From Reticulitermes lucifugus (Eukaryota > Arthropoda > Insecta > Blattodea > Rhinotermitidae), in assembly GCA_026260175.1 (NCBI GenBank), contig JAKCWW010001032.1, positions 19,163 to 83,162 on the forward strand: a stretch of DNA of 64,000 bases. Reading direction: 5' to 3'. Below, piece after piece: positions 23,994-37,200 of this stretch; positions within the stretch are counted from its first letter, which is position 1; every line of letters starts with the position of its first letter. Made by a program: the position numbers and the translations under genes. Below the pieces are notes generated by a model that was not told where the DNA came from, made no database searches, and was given only the letters and a program-made list of their open reading frames with translations.

Positions 23994-25559
23994 CTTTTCA
24001 CAGTCACGGCCGCAAAAAACTCTTGTTTCCCCATCGTAGACACACGCTCAACACATCGTCTTCGTGATTTTACTATCCTAACTATACTGTGTAAGACAAG
24101 TTATGCAAAGTCATAACCGTTCACGTACTTCCCGCTCCTCAGATCCAGATAAGAACGAAGAAGTGAACCGTAAAATTGTCTGTGTCACGAAATGTTTACA
24201 AATATTAACAACTGATAATGGTAATATTACTGTATTTGTATACCTGTAGAATGAACCTGTTTCAAACTCATTATGTGTTTACAAGATTAAATTTATGTAC
24301 GTCTTGCAACTCCTGACTGATTATCACCAAAACTAATGAACTTACTGGTAGCTATCAACGTTCTAAACTTGACAACTTGAAGGGGAAATTCTTAATAATG
24401 CTCCTAAGATTCCTACTTTCCGTAAGTTGTCATGTGCAAAACAGAACTCTCTCTCGCGATTTCACCGGGCAATAGCCGAATACTAGACGTAGCTTCTGTA
24501 CAGACCGTCTGTCGGCAGAAGGGATAATCAATATGAAAGTTTGTAGAAACCCCTACCAGTCGCAAAAGAAAATACACAATGATAATGCCGTGTATGTTCA
24601 ACATTTTGTGCTGCCTCTTGAAAAATTCGCTGTGTTTCAGGTTTAAGAACACAACATCAGAATGATACAACAAGACTAAAGGACAAGTTATTTTAAATTT
24701 CATTACTATTTAATATTTTGTGAGAATGACAAACACTTTGTCACATATGACGTTAAACACTAAAGGCATGCCACATTGTGCCGTACAATGACCATCAATA
24801 TTACGCCTTTGGTTTCGAAACATCATTTAGTAGATATGTACGGTTACTTTAAACTGGCATATATATTACGGAACCCGGAAAACGTGTGCATATTAATAAT
24901 CTATTTAGTTTGTCCTGACGAATGTCATGTAATGTTGACATTAACATCCCTCTCGTTCACTGTTACCAGGTCAAAATTTTGAATTGTATACTAATTTCAT
25001 TCAACAGTGTTGAACTCCCTATGCATTTAAACACACAATACACACCATTCCTGCCACAAATGTTAATCCCCTCGGCCAACATATAACAATGGGACCAATG
25101 ATGAAAAGGGATTTTTTTTGCATTTCCCTGAGAATCCCTCCTTCATGACGATACGCTAAATACTTTCATTTTAACGGTATTTCAGAAGAGTAATGCAACA
25201 GCGATTAAATTTCGAAAGTATTATAAAATTTTGTATGAAATATTTCCCTTTTAATTACTTATGAAAAGTCAAAGGTTTATTCGCATTTTCACCAACATAT
25301 GTTTCAAGTAGTCCTTTTTTGTCTATCTGTACGTAAAGACCACAAAATCTACTGTAAGGAGTACAATTTCAAAGCTTTTTTTATTCGACTGAACAAGTTA
25401 CACAAATTCAGGCCTCGTTTAAATTTCGATGGATCAGAAATATAAATACACATCCTTCTTCTTTCATGTTTAAATAAAAATGCATTGCTTCCAGCCATGT
25501 AGGCCTATTCAACCAAACCATGTATAATGAATAATGCCAGTTGTTCTAAAGAGAAATAC
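23994..25559. other. No feature recognised
   Basis: AT-rich. The 96-codon minus-strand frame at 24413-24703 has no recognised motif. Confidence 0.5.
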
Positions 25560-25817
25560 TTTTCTTTCCTTGTCTCGACAGCCCTAATGGGCCAAGGCCT
25601 CCTCATTATTGAGGTTCTGCGATCACACTCGAGACAAACCACACTCGGTAGGACTCCTCTGGACGAGTGATCGGCCCGTCGCAGAGACCTCTACCTGACA
25701 ACACACAACACTCACAAGAGACGGACATGAATACCCCCGGCGGGATTGGAAACCGCAATCCCAGCAAGCAAGCGGCCGCAGACCCACGCCTCAGACCGCA
25801 CGGCCACTGGGATCGGC
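25560..25817 (-). mobile_element. tRNA-derived SINE family A
   Basis: The reverse complement begins GCCGATCCCAGTGGCCGTGCGG at 25817 and continues through the family A body to a T-rich left end (its poly(A) tail). The B box is damaged (GGTTTCCAATCCC). Frames on both strands here are SINE translations. Confidence 0.9.
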
Positions 25818-26527
25818 AAACAGTAATAATTAGCATGTGTAAAAACTATGCAGGCCTGCGTAAATTACAGTGGTAGAATCTTAAATGTACTCATTAATAA
25901 CCGTGTACTAACTATGCAAGAATAATTAGTAATAAACCCTCATTGTATGCAGGAACAATACCTGTATATATCCTCCATAAATTTACACACATGTTTTCTA
26001 CACATTTCTCTCCTAGGACCATCACCAAGGAACTCCTGTTATATCATATATAACGGAATATAACGATAAAAGTGTAATAATAATGATAGTAATAATAACA
26101 ATAATAATAATACACAAATGAGTCAAAATATATGCAGCTACAATATAATGTAAACACGAATCAGATTTAAACCAGTGTAAACTATTGTGATATTAGTAAA
26201 ACAGATTACAAATAACTATATGTTGATCTTATATACTGTGATGCTTTATTGCCAGTTACTATTACAGTGGCGGAGTTCAGATCGATGAAAATAACAAAAA
26301 AAATCGATTAATGGTAGAGATTACCGATTTACTTGAAGAAAGCCCATGATGCCCACAAGAAAGATCTGTTTGAAACTCTGATTCCTTTGTCACCGCTACA
26401 AATTTAAACCACTCGACAAAGCGTCAGATATTCATCTCCCGGAACACTCCAATATGACGCCTAGGCCTACATGAATTTTGCTAATACAAAACTGACATGG
26501 AAGTTTAGGAAGTTATTCTAACAATTA
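25818..26527. other. No gene; short AAT/AAC microsatellite
   Basis: A degenerate (AAT)n run lies at about 26080-26111. The rest is AT-rich with no recognisable element. Confidence 0.5.
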
Positions 26528-26908
26528 GGAAGTTCTACTTGGTGAATTCTATGATCTGTTCCAAAACAAACCCAACTGGGAAGCACCAAGCAGTTTCGTA
26601 ACATCTGTTAGGACTTCTGAAGGAACTGACACGTTCCAATGGAAGTTCTACTTAGTAAATCCCGTGATCTGTTCCAAAACAAATGCAACTGGGAAGCACC
26701 ATGCAGTTTCGTAACTTCTGTTAGGGCTTCTGAAGGAACTAGCTGGGACACTGTTACTAACGACGGGTTCCAACGGAAGTTCTACTTAGTAAATCCCGTG
26801 ATCTGTTCATAAACAAACCCAAATGGGAAACATCATGCTCTTTCGTAAATTCTGTTAGGGCTTCTGAAGGAACCAGCTGTGGCACTGTTACTGATGACAC
26901 GTTCCAAT
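26528..26908. repeat. Tandem repeat, three copies of a roughly 134-bp unit
   Basis: Copies start at 26528, 26641 and 26775, each with GGAAGTTCTACTT. Shared landmarks are GATCTGTTC, AAACAAA, CTGGGAAGCACCA (or a variant) and GGCTTCTGAAGGAAC. Copies 2 and 3 are 134 bp. Copy 1 is 113 bp because it lacks the AGCTGGGACACTGTTACTA block. Identity between copies looks high, so the expansion is fairly recent. Confidence 0.92.
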
Positions 26909-29900
26909 TGTCATGAAGGTGATACGGTTATCAGCGTGCCGCGTTGCGTATGTTACAATTGTCACGTCTTGTTGTAAATTACGTATGTATTGACGTCTAC
27001 GAGAAACGTTTTCAAGTGGGGACTAATTAATAGTTATATGAGCATAATAACGTAGAGAAACTGTGTCGTCAGACAATCACATTGTGTGTGCAGTGTACGC
27101 AAGACAGATGGCGTATGTTCGTGTTTGTCGCCAATGACACCTAGAAAATTTCGCCTTACTCACAAGCCTGTTATAAATTTGTAATTAATATCTAGAAAAT
27201 TGCTAATTAAGATGACAGAAGTAAATATAGTACTGAACACATGGATCATACTGCACACCGGCCACTACACTGTTCTTGTACTATCAGAATTTTGGACCAC
27301 ATTTTTTTAAATGCTCATATCACTAACCCTACGGAGTTTTCTTGTGAAGCTGACAGTCGGTCATCTGCTCAATGAATTTACCGCCATTTATGGAACTTGG
27401 AAGTGTTGACTACCTTATCCGTAACAGCTTGTCGCTGGGCCCTTTCATGAGCCTGCTGAATCCAATCTACACTGCCACACTGTCCATTTTAAAATCAATT
27501 TTATTAGGCCTACTATCTTCCCATATGCGCCTGGGTCTCTGAAGTGGTCTCTCCTATTCAGATTTTTCCGTCTCGAACCTGGATCAATTTAGACTTTCAT
27601 AACATGTACACTTGAGCAGCGTACGGAGAAAATCTAAGAGAAAAGGGGAAGTCAGCTCGTGTAATATTATGGACAGAAAGACAGGCGCCTATTGCTCGCC
27701 CATTGTAGTTACATTATTGATCCAGCGGAATATGTTCCATAAAACCTATTTACTTCGATTACGAATGAACTTTTCTACTTGCAACACTTTAAAGTATGCT
27801 ACATTGAACTTAGAATTATACAGTATTATCACATTGATAATTCGGATTCACCCTTTGAAGACTGAAATTAATCTGCACTATACATTATGTAAAGAACCTG
27901 TTCGTTCCTCACAAAGAATGTACTATGCTTCCATTATTAACAGCAATCGGTGAATGCTGTGTAGGTAAAATCACTGTTTACTGTAAGAATCATAAAGACA
28001 AACAAATAGAGTACCATGTGACAAAATGCAGAGATTTTAGTGTTAAACCTGGCGGTACCACAAGGTTTCAATGCAGGCATGTCAAAATCGATGGTGCGTC
28101 CGGGCTTCAGTGAGATCAGATATTGGGTTTGGGCGCCAAAATCGTAAAAATTAAGAGACACCTGCGTTGATGCCAGTTTCATTACTGATGATAGATGCAT
28201 ATCTGTTAGTCGCTATCCTTTGGAGCTCTTGTTTCATTTCATGAATGGAAAGGATTGAACACAGAAAATATGTAATTCCAAGCATCGCACATATTTAGAA
28301 AATGGTATAATTTTTTGAATATGGCATGCAAGTAAGTATGAGTAGTTATAAAAACTTGGCACTCCAGCGCAACTAGCTTTTTATTGTACGTAAAACTGAA
28401 TCACTTCTATCGGTCCCATTTGTGTATCTTCATCTGCTTCATCAACGTTAAAATTATACGGTGCATTAAACACGGAAAACACCGTTTCAGAAAATTAAAA
28501 CCTTGAAGTTGATTCTCAAATTCGGTTCTCAAAAATACACTATCTTCTGAATAGCAACCACACAGTAGATTTGAATCATTCAAATTAAATTAACTGCATA
28601 TTTCAAAACGTACTAAATTTTCACTTGTTATTTGCGTTTCCCGTACCCGAAGTTTTATCGCAAAATCTTTTTTACTGCCACACAATTATGCATGTTATTA
28701 AATACCCCTCTTCCTTTTAGTTCCACATTCAACTCATTTGGATGCTTTGTAATGTCAATTAAAATGTCATTTCAAAATTTATATGCCACTAACCTCATTT
28801 TCTTTTTCATTTACAATATATATATAATTTCACACACTAAATCACAAAATTCTTTCAACGACTTTTGGCAGGATGATCCACGAATTTAAATATATGCCGA
28901 ATATGGGCAAATTGTCTTGCTCTCAATACCAAGGAGGAAAAAAAACAAACTGTTGATGATACGAGTATAATCTTCGGGCACGAATGAAATTAAAGATTGA
29001 AACAACTCTTTTTACAATGTGTTCCAATTTTGTAATGTTGCAACACAAGGATTCTTGGTGTATTATACAGTGACAACTGTCACTTTTGCTACCGAGCTTT
29101 TTGCTCATTTCTTTCTCCACAAGGCTCTCTTTAAGACCCGTCATATTATGACGTCTCCATCACTCAAAAAGCACGCAAGTTTTTAAAGTGAGATTTCATA
29201 CTTTTTAGTAAATTATCTCTCTAAAAGAAAACGTCTTCTTCAATAGTTCATCAGTACTTCCATGCATAAAAATTAATTCAAAACATTATTCAGGTATAAC
29301 AATATTTGAGTTACGAGTGCAACTGCCAATAAATGTTAAAGGAGAGCAGGTCCTTTAAAATCCGTGTTTTGATCCACTCCTATCGAGTAAACTTGAAACA
29401 CGTTGTTACTCGGTCTTAACTGATCCCTGAAATCATCTGCTACGTCGTTTGTATGTCCAGCCACTAGGTTTCTGTTGAAGCTAGTGTTCTTTTTTTAATT
29501 CTTCTGCTTTCCACGGACCGATGATTTCAGATATTACAATTAAACGCTTTTGCTATAAAGGTTTTGAGTTGGTTGAAATTAAATTAGCCACTATAAACTT
29601 ACTTTAAGTGCTGATTCATTTGATTTATTAATTTTATGTACGACTATTTGCTGGCTTCTTAAAGACTATTTTATTTCGCACAGTTTTTCACTTCTACATT
29701 TTTCTGTAAACATGACATATTTGTCTTTGTGGCGTGTTTCATAATGGCGTTTAAATTTTTGCTCTTTGCAAACGTCCATCGTCCTTTGACGAAGTAGACA
29801 CAGAATACTGCTTTGAATTTGTGAACAGAAATACTGTTCTTCCAATTTTGTTGAAATTTGCGACCATCTTTTTCTATGTTACGTTTTCTAGTAGCGTATC

Positions 29901-30581
29901 ACTCTCTTTTATCATTGTTGGGTTTTATACTTACTTTTAATTGAATTACAATAAAGCCACCAAAATTAGGCCTACATTAGAGCGAAATTTATAAAAGCAA
30001 CTTTCAAGGAATACAAGTAAATATTAACTACGGTTTATACTTGTGAGCACAGACACATCCGAATATTTGTAATAAATCCAATGACCTATTAATTGCAAGA
30101 AGCAACTCGCTGCCACAATCCTCTCCTCTCTCAGAAGGTATAATTCATGCACCGAAGCAACGGAGTAGTCACGCAGCCAGCGCGATTTAGGTGACCCTTT
30201 GGTCATATACAGCTGCAGTGAAGGTACACGTGAATATGAGTTTCCGTTCAACAGTTTGGTAACCGAATTTACATTATTATTCAATCGAATGTTTCTGTTT
30301 ATATATTGCAATCTTTGGGTTGTATTCACAGTTTGCTGTAAAAAGAATCGGGGGCACCCAGAAGAACTCAAACGGGCCACAATGCGGCCTGCAGACAGCC
30401 TGCTTTAATGGGCTACAAGAGTGCCTTGAAGTGCTAATTTACGTGATTGTGAACCAAGCTCTTTTTCAAATATCTTCTTTTTCAGAATATCGATCAACTG
30501 ATCACCAAATTTCAATTTCTAATCGCTACATTTTTTCGGTGTTTGAAAGAATGTTATTATTACATATAAAAAGGACTTTGC
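26909..30581. other. Long non-coding stretch, no gene recognised
   Basis: Frames of 113 codons (27612-27953 plus), 87 codons (27937-28200 minus) and 118 codons (30024-30380 minus) have no assignable motif. The stretch is AT-rich, especially 28500-29700, and no SINE was found in it. Confidence 0.45.
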
Positions 30582-30811
30582 TCCAGACCGGTTCTGCGAC
30601 CTGCCTGGCCGCCTATTCAATGGCCACTGCGGGCTCTTTCCCGGGGAGTAAAGTAGTCGCGCCGTGAAGCTCGGCGTTAGATGTAGTTGAATGGTCACTC
30701 ACCTTCATCTAACGCCGAGGTTAAGAATGCAGGGAGCTATACCTCCCCTGACCTACATCCTTCATGTTGTGGTGCCTAATTAAAGTCAGTGACAACGTTT
30801 ACCTTTTATGA
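30582..30811 (+). mobile_element. 5'-truncated SINE, family B
   Basis: Starts within the family B body (CTCCAGACCGG, CCTATTCAATGG) and continues to the 3' end, TTAAAGTCAGTGACAACGTTTACC. It has an internal hairpin-like repeat: CTCGGCGTTAGATG at about 30670 and CATCTAACGCCGAG at about 30706. Confidence 0.75.
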
Positions 30812-30852
30812 CAAGCACAATACTTAGTTTTGTTGGGTATTATAACGTTGTG

Positions 30853-31114
30853 TAGCCGATCCCAGTGGCCTTGCGGTCTAAGGCGTGGGTCTGCGGCCGC
30901 TCGCTTACTAGGATTGTGGGTTCGAATCCCACCGGGGGCATGGATGTCTGTCTCTTGTGGGTGTTGTGTGTTGTCAGGTAGAGGTCTCTGCGACGAGCTG
31001 TTCCCTCGTCCAGGAGTCCCACCGAACGTGGTGTGTCCAAAAAGTGTGATCGTAAAGCCTCGAAAAAAAGAGGCGGCCTAGGCCCCCAAGGGGCTGTCGA
31101 GCCATTAAAAAAAA
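30853..31114 (+). mobile_element. tRNA-derived SINE family A, best-preserved head
   Basis: Begins TAGCCGATCCCAGTGGCC with an A-box region TGGCCTTGCGG and a perfect B box GGTTCGAATCC near 30921. The body matches the other family A copies and ends CGAGCCATTAAAAAAAAA. It is flanked by an imperfect 14-bp duplication (attataacgttgtg at 30839-30852, attataaccttatg at 31115-31128; 12 of 14 match). RNA polymerase III promoter elements are intact, so this copy could in principle be transcribed. Confidence 0.92.
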
Positions 31115-31128
31115 ATTATAACCTTATG

Positions 31129-32289
31129 TTCCATAAGCTGGAAATCAAACTCGAGCTTACCTCAAGTAACGGCTCTCAGTCCAGCACTTTTAGTTTATTA
31201 AAGACTATTGCCACACATAAGAAGTAACCATCAATGCAATTCATGCAAGAGAAAATGGGCTCTAGGCCAGCAGACGTTTTGCAAATATGGTATCATACAA
31301 TTAAAACTTTCATATGAACCTTGAAATATACGAGACCATGTGAGAATTTCAATTACGGCTTTAGAGCGTAAACAGAGTTTTGCATATGTTTCTAACGCAA
31401 TTCAACGCTTTGCATGTTTCATGATTACAACACTGTTTCTCAACTCTCATCACAATTTCCAATGTAACTACCTTAGCTTCTGCTCCAAAAAGGGAGTTTT
31501 GTCAAAAGCATGTAAAGTAATCAAATGAGAGGAAATCTAAACAGCGAACAGTCATCTGTGTTAGTTTACAGAGGTGGCCTTCCCAATTAAATTCTGAGGG
31601 TGATATGGGAATTACAGTATCGTCCCTCCGTATATCACTCTGATTATTAACAATATGTTGGACGGTGCTAAAATCAATATGACGCGATACTGTACATGGT
31701 TTCAAAGGAGGCCACAGAGCAAGCTGGGTCAAATGGCGACGTATCTCAATTTATTTGGCAAGTGCCAGGTTCGAATCTTGACTGGGATATCGACTATCCT
31801 GATACTTTCATAGTTCCCCGTAGTGAAATTTCCTGCCTCTTAACGCATTCTATTTAATCATCACAAAATCATCTATTTTCAAACAGAATTTAGTTCGTGT
31901 CTTAAACACATGATCCTATATAAGAAAAGTAATTCATAAGAACATTATTTTAAGCTACGTATGGACTGTCGACAACTCACAATTTCGTAAATTGGCCTAA
32001 AATAAAGTCTCGCATATTACCAAACTTTTAAATAGCATTGTTAGCCCCCTATTCTACAAGTATATTTATTCCAATCAAAGACGAATCTTATTTCCACAAA
32101 AATATACCAAAGTTCTTAGACACGGAAGAATAAAATAAGATACTCTTTTAACCAGTTATTTTTTATGTGAGAGTTCTTGAAACATAAAATCCACAAATGA
32201 GTTTTGTGCCAGATAGAAAAGTGTGCACTAAATACCGCAAATCTTTCTGAAATTCATATTGCTAAATATACATAAGTTCAATAATGGAG
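31129..32289. other. No gene; diverged SINE fragment at about 31734-31850
   Basis: Positions 31765-31782 read CAGGTTCGAATCTTGACTGG, a B-box-like stretch followed by GATATCGACTATCCTGATA, matching the family D copy at 46948. The remainder shows nothing. Confidence 0.5.
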
Positions 32290-32560
32290 CAGGGATAGTG
32301 TAGTCGGTATAGTGAGGAGGCTACGGGCTGGACATCCGAGGAATTGCATTTTGATTCCCGATAGACGCAAGGGATATATCTCTTTTCGAAGTCTCCACAT
32401 CGGCTCTGAAAGCTATCAAGTCTCCTATTCAGAGGGTATCGGGGGTGCCTAAAATGGCCGGGGCGTGAAGCTGACGGTTTACCCCCCCCCCGCCAGTGCC
32501 GAGGTTAAAAATTAGGAGCTACAACTTCACTTCTCCATATGCCTCCAGGGACTGCACATG
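32290..32560 (+). mobile_element. SINE family B, copy 1 of a local cluster
   Basis: Head: GGGATAGTGTAGTCGGTATAGT, then CTACGGGCTGGAC; body: TCTCCTATTCAGAGGGTATC, GGGGCGTGAAGCTGACGG, AGTGCCGAGGTTAAAAAT. A C9 run sits near 32482-32490. The head resembles a tRNA 5' half (GTAGTCGGTATAGTGA, like the A-box region), but the B box is poor (TTTTGATTCCCG). Confidence 0.85.
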
Positions 32561-32688
32561 GACAAATTTAATTCCAATTCTGAGATGTTAAAAATTGAAG
32601 CCGTCTTAGATTTCAGTCTTTGTGTTAACATTGATGACATGCCATCAGCAGGCATAAATAATTAGGACATTACATTCATGAACACGTG

Positions 32689-32727
32689 TACTACTACTAC
32701 TACTACTACTATTACTACTACTACTGC
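32689..32727. repeat. (TAC)n microsatellite
   Basis: About twelve TAC/CTA units with one ATT interruption. Confidence 0.95.
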
Positions 32728-33310
32728 TAATAACACCGTCATCACCACCGCCGTTTTCTTGCGCTTTGTCACAGTGAGTTCTACTCAAGTACACTTTGAG
32801 TACTCTTGCTTCGTAGTACCCCAGGTCGTTTCATAAAATTGACATAAAAATGATTCACAAAACCCATTTTAGCTTCCAATGATATTGTTCTAAAACAGTT
32901 CAGCTAATTAGGAAAAGTAGTCAGTATGAAATGTTTATCTCGTTGCATTCTACAGACTTCTTTCAATCCGATATATACCTACTCGTATGTAACAAAAGAT
33001 TTTCAGAACATAATTGGATCGGTTAGTAGGAAAACCAACTTGTCCAACAGCACACAGGCGAACAGTTCCTTTTTCAAATAACTGAATGAAGTACATCTGG
33101 ATCATCAAGGACAAAAGTGGTTGATAATTTCCGAAAGTGTTTTTTTTTTGGTTCGAATTTTTGTTGAAGAAGTAAAAGAAGTTAACGATTTCGTAAAATC
33201 CGTTGGCGATTAAATGGCTCAGAACTGGAACACATGCGTGCAGAGGAATATGAAAAAGCTAAGGCACGAGTTCCACTTCAGTATCAAATAGGTGGTAGGG
33301 AAAGTAGGGG

Positions 33311-33565
33311 TCGGGATAGCGTAGTCGGTACAGTGACTGAGTTACAGGCTGGATGATCCTGGGTTCGGAAACCGGCAAGAGCAAGATATATATCTCTTGT
33401 CCATGGCGTCCAGAAGGAGTTTGGGTCCCACCCACCTTCCTGTTCAATGAGTATCGAGAGATCATTCACCGGGGGTAAAGCGGTCGGGGCTCGAAGTTAA
33501 CCACTTACCTCCAATCCCCAATACGCCTTCACGGCATGCACAGGGGAAAATTTGTCTTTGTTGGT
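33311..33565 (+). mobile_element. SINE family B, copy 2 of a local cluster
   Basis: Head: CGGGATAGCGTAGTCGGTAC; B-box-like GGGTTCGGAAACCGG; body through TGTTCAATGAGTATCG, GGGGCTCGAAGTTAACCACT and 'ttcacggcatgcacagggg'. Overlapping minus-strand frames are shadows. Confidence 0.85.
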
Positions 33566-34006
33566 ATGGAAGGTGAACCAATAGATAACGATACTGAATT
33601 CTGCTTGGAGATTAGTGTTTCGAATTTCGGCCGGAAAAGGTTTGAGGCTGTTTGTGGTTTTCCTTAGTATCCATAGCCAAACGCCGAGACAGAATGTCCA
33701 GTTAGACTACGACGGCTTCCTTCAGAACCATTTCTAGATCATTCTTCACTAATCATCTTAGCATTTGACGCAGTGTCTGGTCTGAGAGCATCGTTAAATA
33801 ATCTACAGATAAATAAATAAATATAAAATACATATAAAAATAGTAGAAAGGCAAAAATAACCGGAATTGCAGTAAGAGACCATCACACTGTATTTCCGGG
33901 TGTCGGGCATGTTCTGTTGGTAAAAACACTTCACAAATCCGTAAAAAAGAAAGAAGTTGAAAATATCGTTCTAAGCCCATTTAAAGATTCTATGTTGTGT
34001 GGTTAT
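33566..34006. other. No feature recognised
   Basis: Spacer between two SINEs; an AT-rich stretch with short frames. Confidence 0.5.
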
Positions 34007-34275
34007 AGGAGTCGAGACAGCGTAGACGGTATAGTGACTAGGCTACGGGCTGGACAACAACCGAGAAATCGTGTTTCGAGAGTTTTCTCTCTTCGAACAG
34101 GTCCAGGCAGGCTCTGGGGCCTACACAGTCTCCTATTCAATGGGTAACAAGGGCGCTTGCCAGAGGTAAAAGCGGCTGAGGCTTGAATGTGGCCACTTAC
34201 ATCCATATAGTGCCGACAAATGAGTGGAGCTATACCTCCACCTCCCCATATACCTTCCTGTCCTGCACTAGGACT
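34007..34275 (+). mobile_element. SINE family B, copy 3 of a local cluster
   Basis: Head: GTCGAGACAGCGTAGACGGTA, then CTACGGGCTGGAC; body: CAGTCTCCTATTCAATGGGTA, TGAGGCTTGAATGTGG, ending 'accttcctgtcctgcac'. Confidence 0.85.
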
Positions 34276-37200
34276 TTGCTTTTTATTTTACTCGTATAAT
34301 TGTAACATATACAGACTTGAAGTACAGAGTTATAGCCCTTCACTCCAACACACAAAAGGATTCCGCAAGTGTATTGTAGGCCTCCAGATAGCAGGCAGCC
34401 CATCAGTCAGTGGTACAACAGATGTTATGCAGGACACTGCTTCCACAACTGACTGAACGTGCTTTAAGCGTGCATTGCAGTCATGCAAAGAAATCGTCTT
34501 CGTGACATGTGGTCAAGATGCAATGTAACATTGTTCTAAATACAAATGAGTTTATATGTGTAACATAAATCATTTATAGAACAGCTCACTTCCCACTAGA
34601 GATGTAAAGCTGTTGTTCCTACATGAATATAATTTGGATCTGTAAGCCATATCTATATTAAAGTGAAAGCTGCAAAATATTCCTTCACTACTGACTTTAG
34701 ACAATCTCTTATTCCGCTTGTATGCCACAAAATTAATAATCTAAGTCACTGTATGCTTAAAAATGATTTCTGTGGATGTCACATGATATTAATAATTCTA
34801 CTTGGTGTATGAAAGAGGCATATTTATATTCAAATCAGTAACGTTTTAAGTTCAACAAACGTCTTCGTGAAGTATCATAACACCTCGAAAATTAGAGTAA
34901 GTCCTTTCAGCTACCTATATATTATGCTGTAGGTATAATATTAATGAACCGATGCTGTGAATAGCATATGTTTTTTAAGATACTGACCTGTTTTAACTGA
35001 CTCTACTTATTACCATTACCATATGGCACTACTGTTCTTTCAGACATCCATACGTCAATTTGTTGAACAGAATGTACGTATTTTCTACGAATATCGTATG
35101 AAACGTGAATGCCTGTATTATATCATAATACTGAAGCACTTTATTCCACGCCATTTTTATAAACGCCTATATTTTTTACGTAAAGCCTTAACTCTAAATT
35201 AAGCTTCAGTAAGTGTTTCGCTATTTAGCCTATTATAGCCTACATCTACTGCCAACTTAATCGTTTATGTTTAAAAACTATAAGCGATTGCCGCTGCTCT
35301 GCCACAAATTTAGTTCCAAGAAGAATTTAATTTATGAATAAATAAAGAAGGATAATACTACATATTTTTGAGCTAGTAAATTTCGAAGTTCTGAAGCGAA
35401 TTCCATTGCGAACGTAAAAATACTAATATGTCAGTAACACCTCCAGGATATGTCGACAGATAATTACGGGCAAGTATATACTTATCGACGTCTTTGATGG
35501 TATTAAAATAGACTTTTTTTTTCAGATCGTATATAAATAGACATCTAAAATAATTCCACGTAATAACCTTGACCGTATGTTTGCCAGATCGTTATTTTGC
35601 TAATTCCATTGCTCCAGTATCTTCGCGTTTCCTAAAATACCCTACTCTCTTTCCACAACACATATGTGGATATTTCAATAAAATCTGAAGATAGCGACAA
35701 AAATAAATCATGGTTTCTAAAAAGTGTCATAAGCCTAATTCATTCGTCTGTCTAGCAACCGTTACCAAAGGAGTCCTGCCTGGCTCTTGACTTGGTATTA
35801 TGATTCTAAAACATTCTTTGGAACCCAAAATATAAAGATGCGTTCGCCTATCGCGCTGAACGGAGAAGTTTTCAGCATTTTAAAATATAGAATTGTTAGC
35901 AACCACCGCAAGCAAAGCTTAAATTCTTACAGGTTAGTGCTGCATTTCCCTTAGGAATAGTTAGTTGCATTAAAGTACTTAACACTAAGTTAATGCCTTG
36001 TTTAAAAATGTAGCTACTGTGTCTGTCAGCTTCACTTGTAACAACGAGCAGGTTGTCATCTCGGATGCTGTGTGGACAGCTCAGGGGACGGTCGTTGAAC
36101 TTCTTGGCGGACTTATCCCATGAAGAACAATAATTTTAAACGCATATTTGAGTTGAGTGAAGCAGTCTGGACACAACAATCTTTTTCACTCACTGTTGTA
36201 TGCAGTTAGCACCGGTAACACACTAACACAGTTCTCTAGAGGTAACAAACAAGTGAAGTAGGCTCTTCGAAACCTGTATCATCATCGTCACAGTGGAACC
36301 GACTCAACCACAGCACACGAACAAGTATCAGAGGGGATAGTGAAACTTAACGAAGAACTACTCTAGTGACAACAATAACATCTGAAGAAGTAGACATCTG
36401 ATTGGCTGGACGTTTAGGCCTACCGCTGCTGTAGCTCTGATCCCACTGCACCTGACCATCCCCCACCGGCGTTGTCCACGATGGCAAGGGTACGTGTGGT
36501 ATGACCCCATGCGATGCAGGTCACCATGAGACAGAAGAGCCTCTTTGAGGTGAGCGACAGGAATTTACGGTTCAAATAAACACAGCCAGACGCAGCACTT
36601 CTCTGCCGGTTACTGAACCATTGTATGCCAAGTCACTAACTGAACTGGATCCAGGTCCCGTGGAAACTGGCAGAGCAAGATCGACGGCAGGGAGGAGGGT
36701 TCACTCCATCTGTCCTTTTTTTACATTTTTTTGTAACAGAGGCCGCCGAGTATGCCGGAAACCACCGCGACGCGGAGCCACTTTCGAGAGCGCCATGTCC
36801 TAATCCGATCAATACACCCGCACGTCAGAAGGCAGATGCATCACCAACAACAATATCATCATGTCATCTCCGTGTTCCCACGAGTCTGTAAATGAAGAGT
36901 GATACGTTCCATGGGTGACATCAATGGCAATAGGTCACCAGCACTGGATGAATGAAACAATGCACATCGAACTGATGTAACGAAGGACTCCAGCGTTTAA
37001 ATCAATCAAAGCACGAGAGTGATAGATACTGTTCTGATGCTATGCAGATTATAATACAGTGAGCCACAACGACACTATAGCAACTGACGAGGCCAATTAA
37101 CATCGAATGGAATGCTAGGATAGCTGTGGACAATTAACTTGGAAGGGAGTTAAAGAACTTGCCAGCATTACGGCCGAGGTTCTAACTAGGTACCTTCAGG

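Noticed and set aside
30853-30925. Possible functional tRNA gene
   Set aside because: The A and B boxes are intact, but there is no tRNA cloverleaf with a proper acceptor stem, and the sequence continues into a SINE body with poly(A) tail and target duplication.
30830-31081. 83-codon frame with a Cys/Gly-rich peptide
   Set aside because: Entirely within a family A SINE; similar frames appear in the other copies at 25.7 and 58.0 kb.
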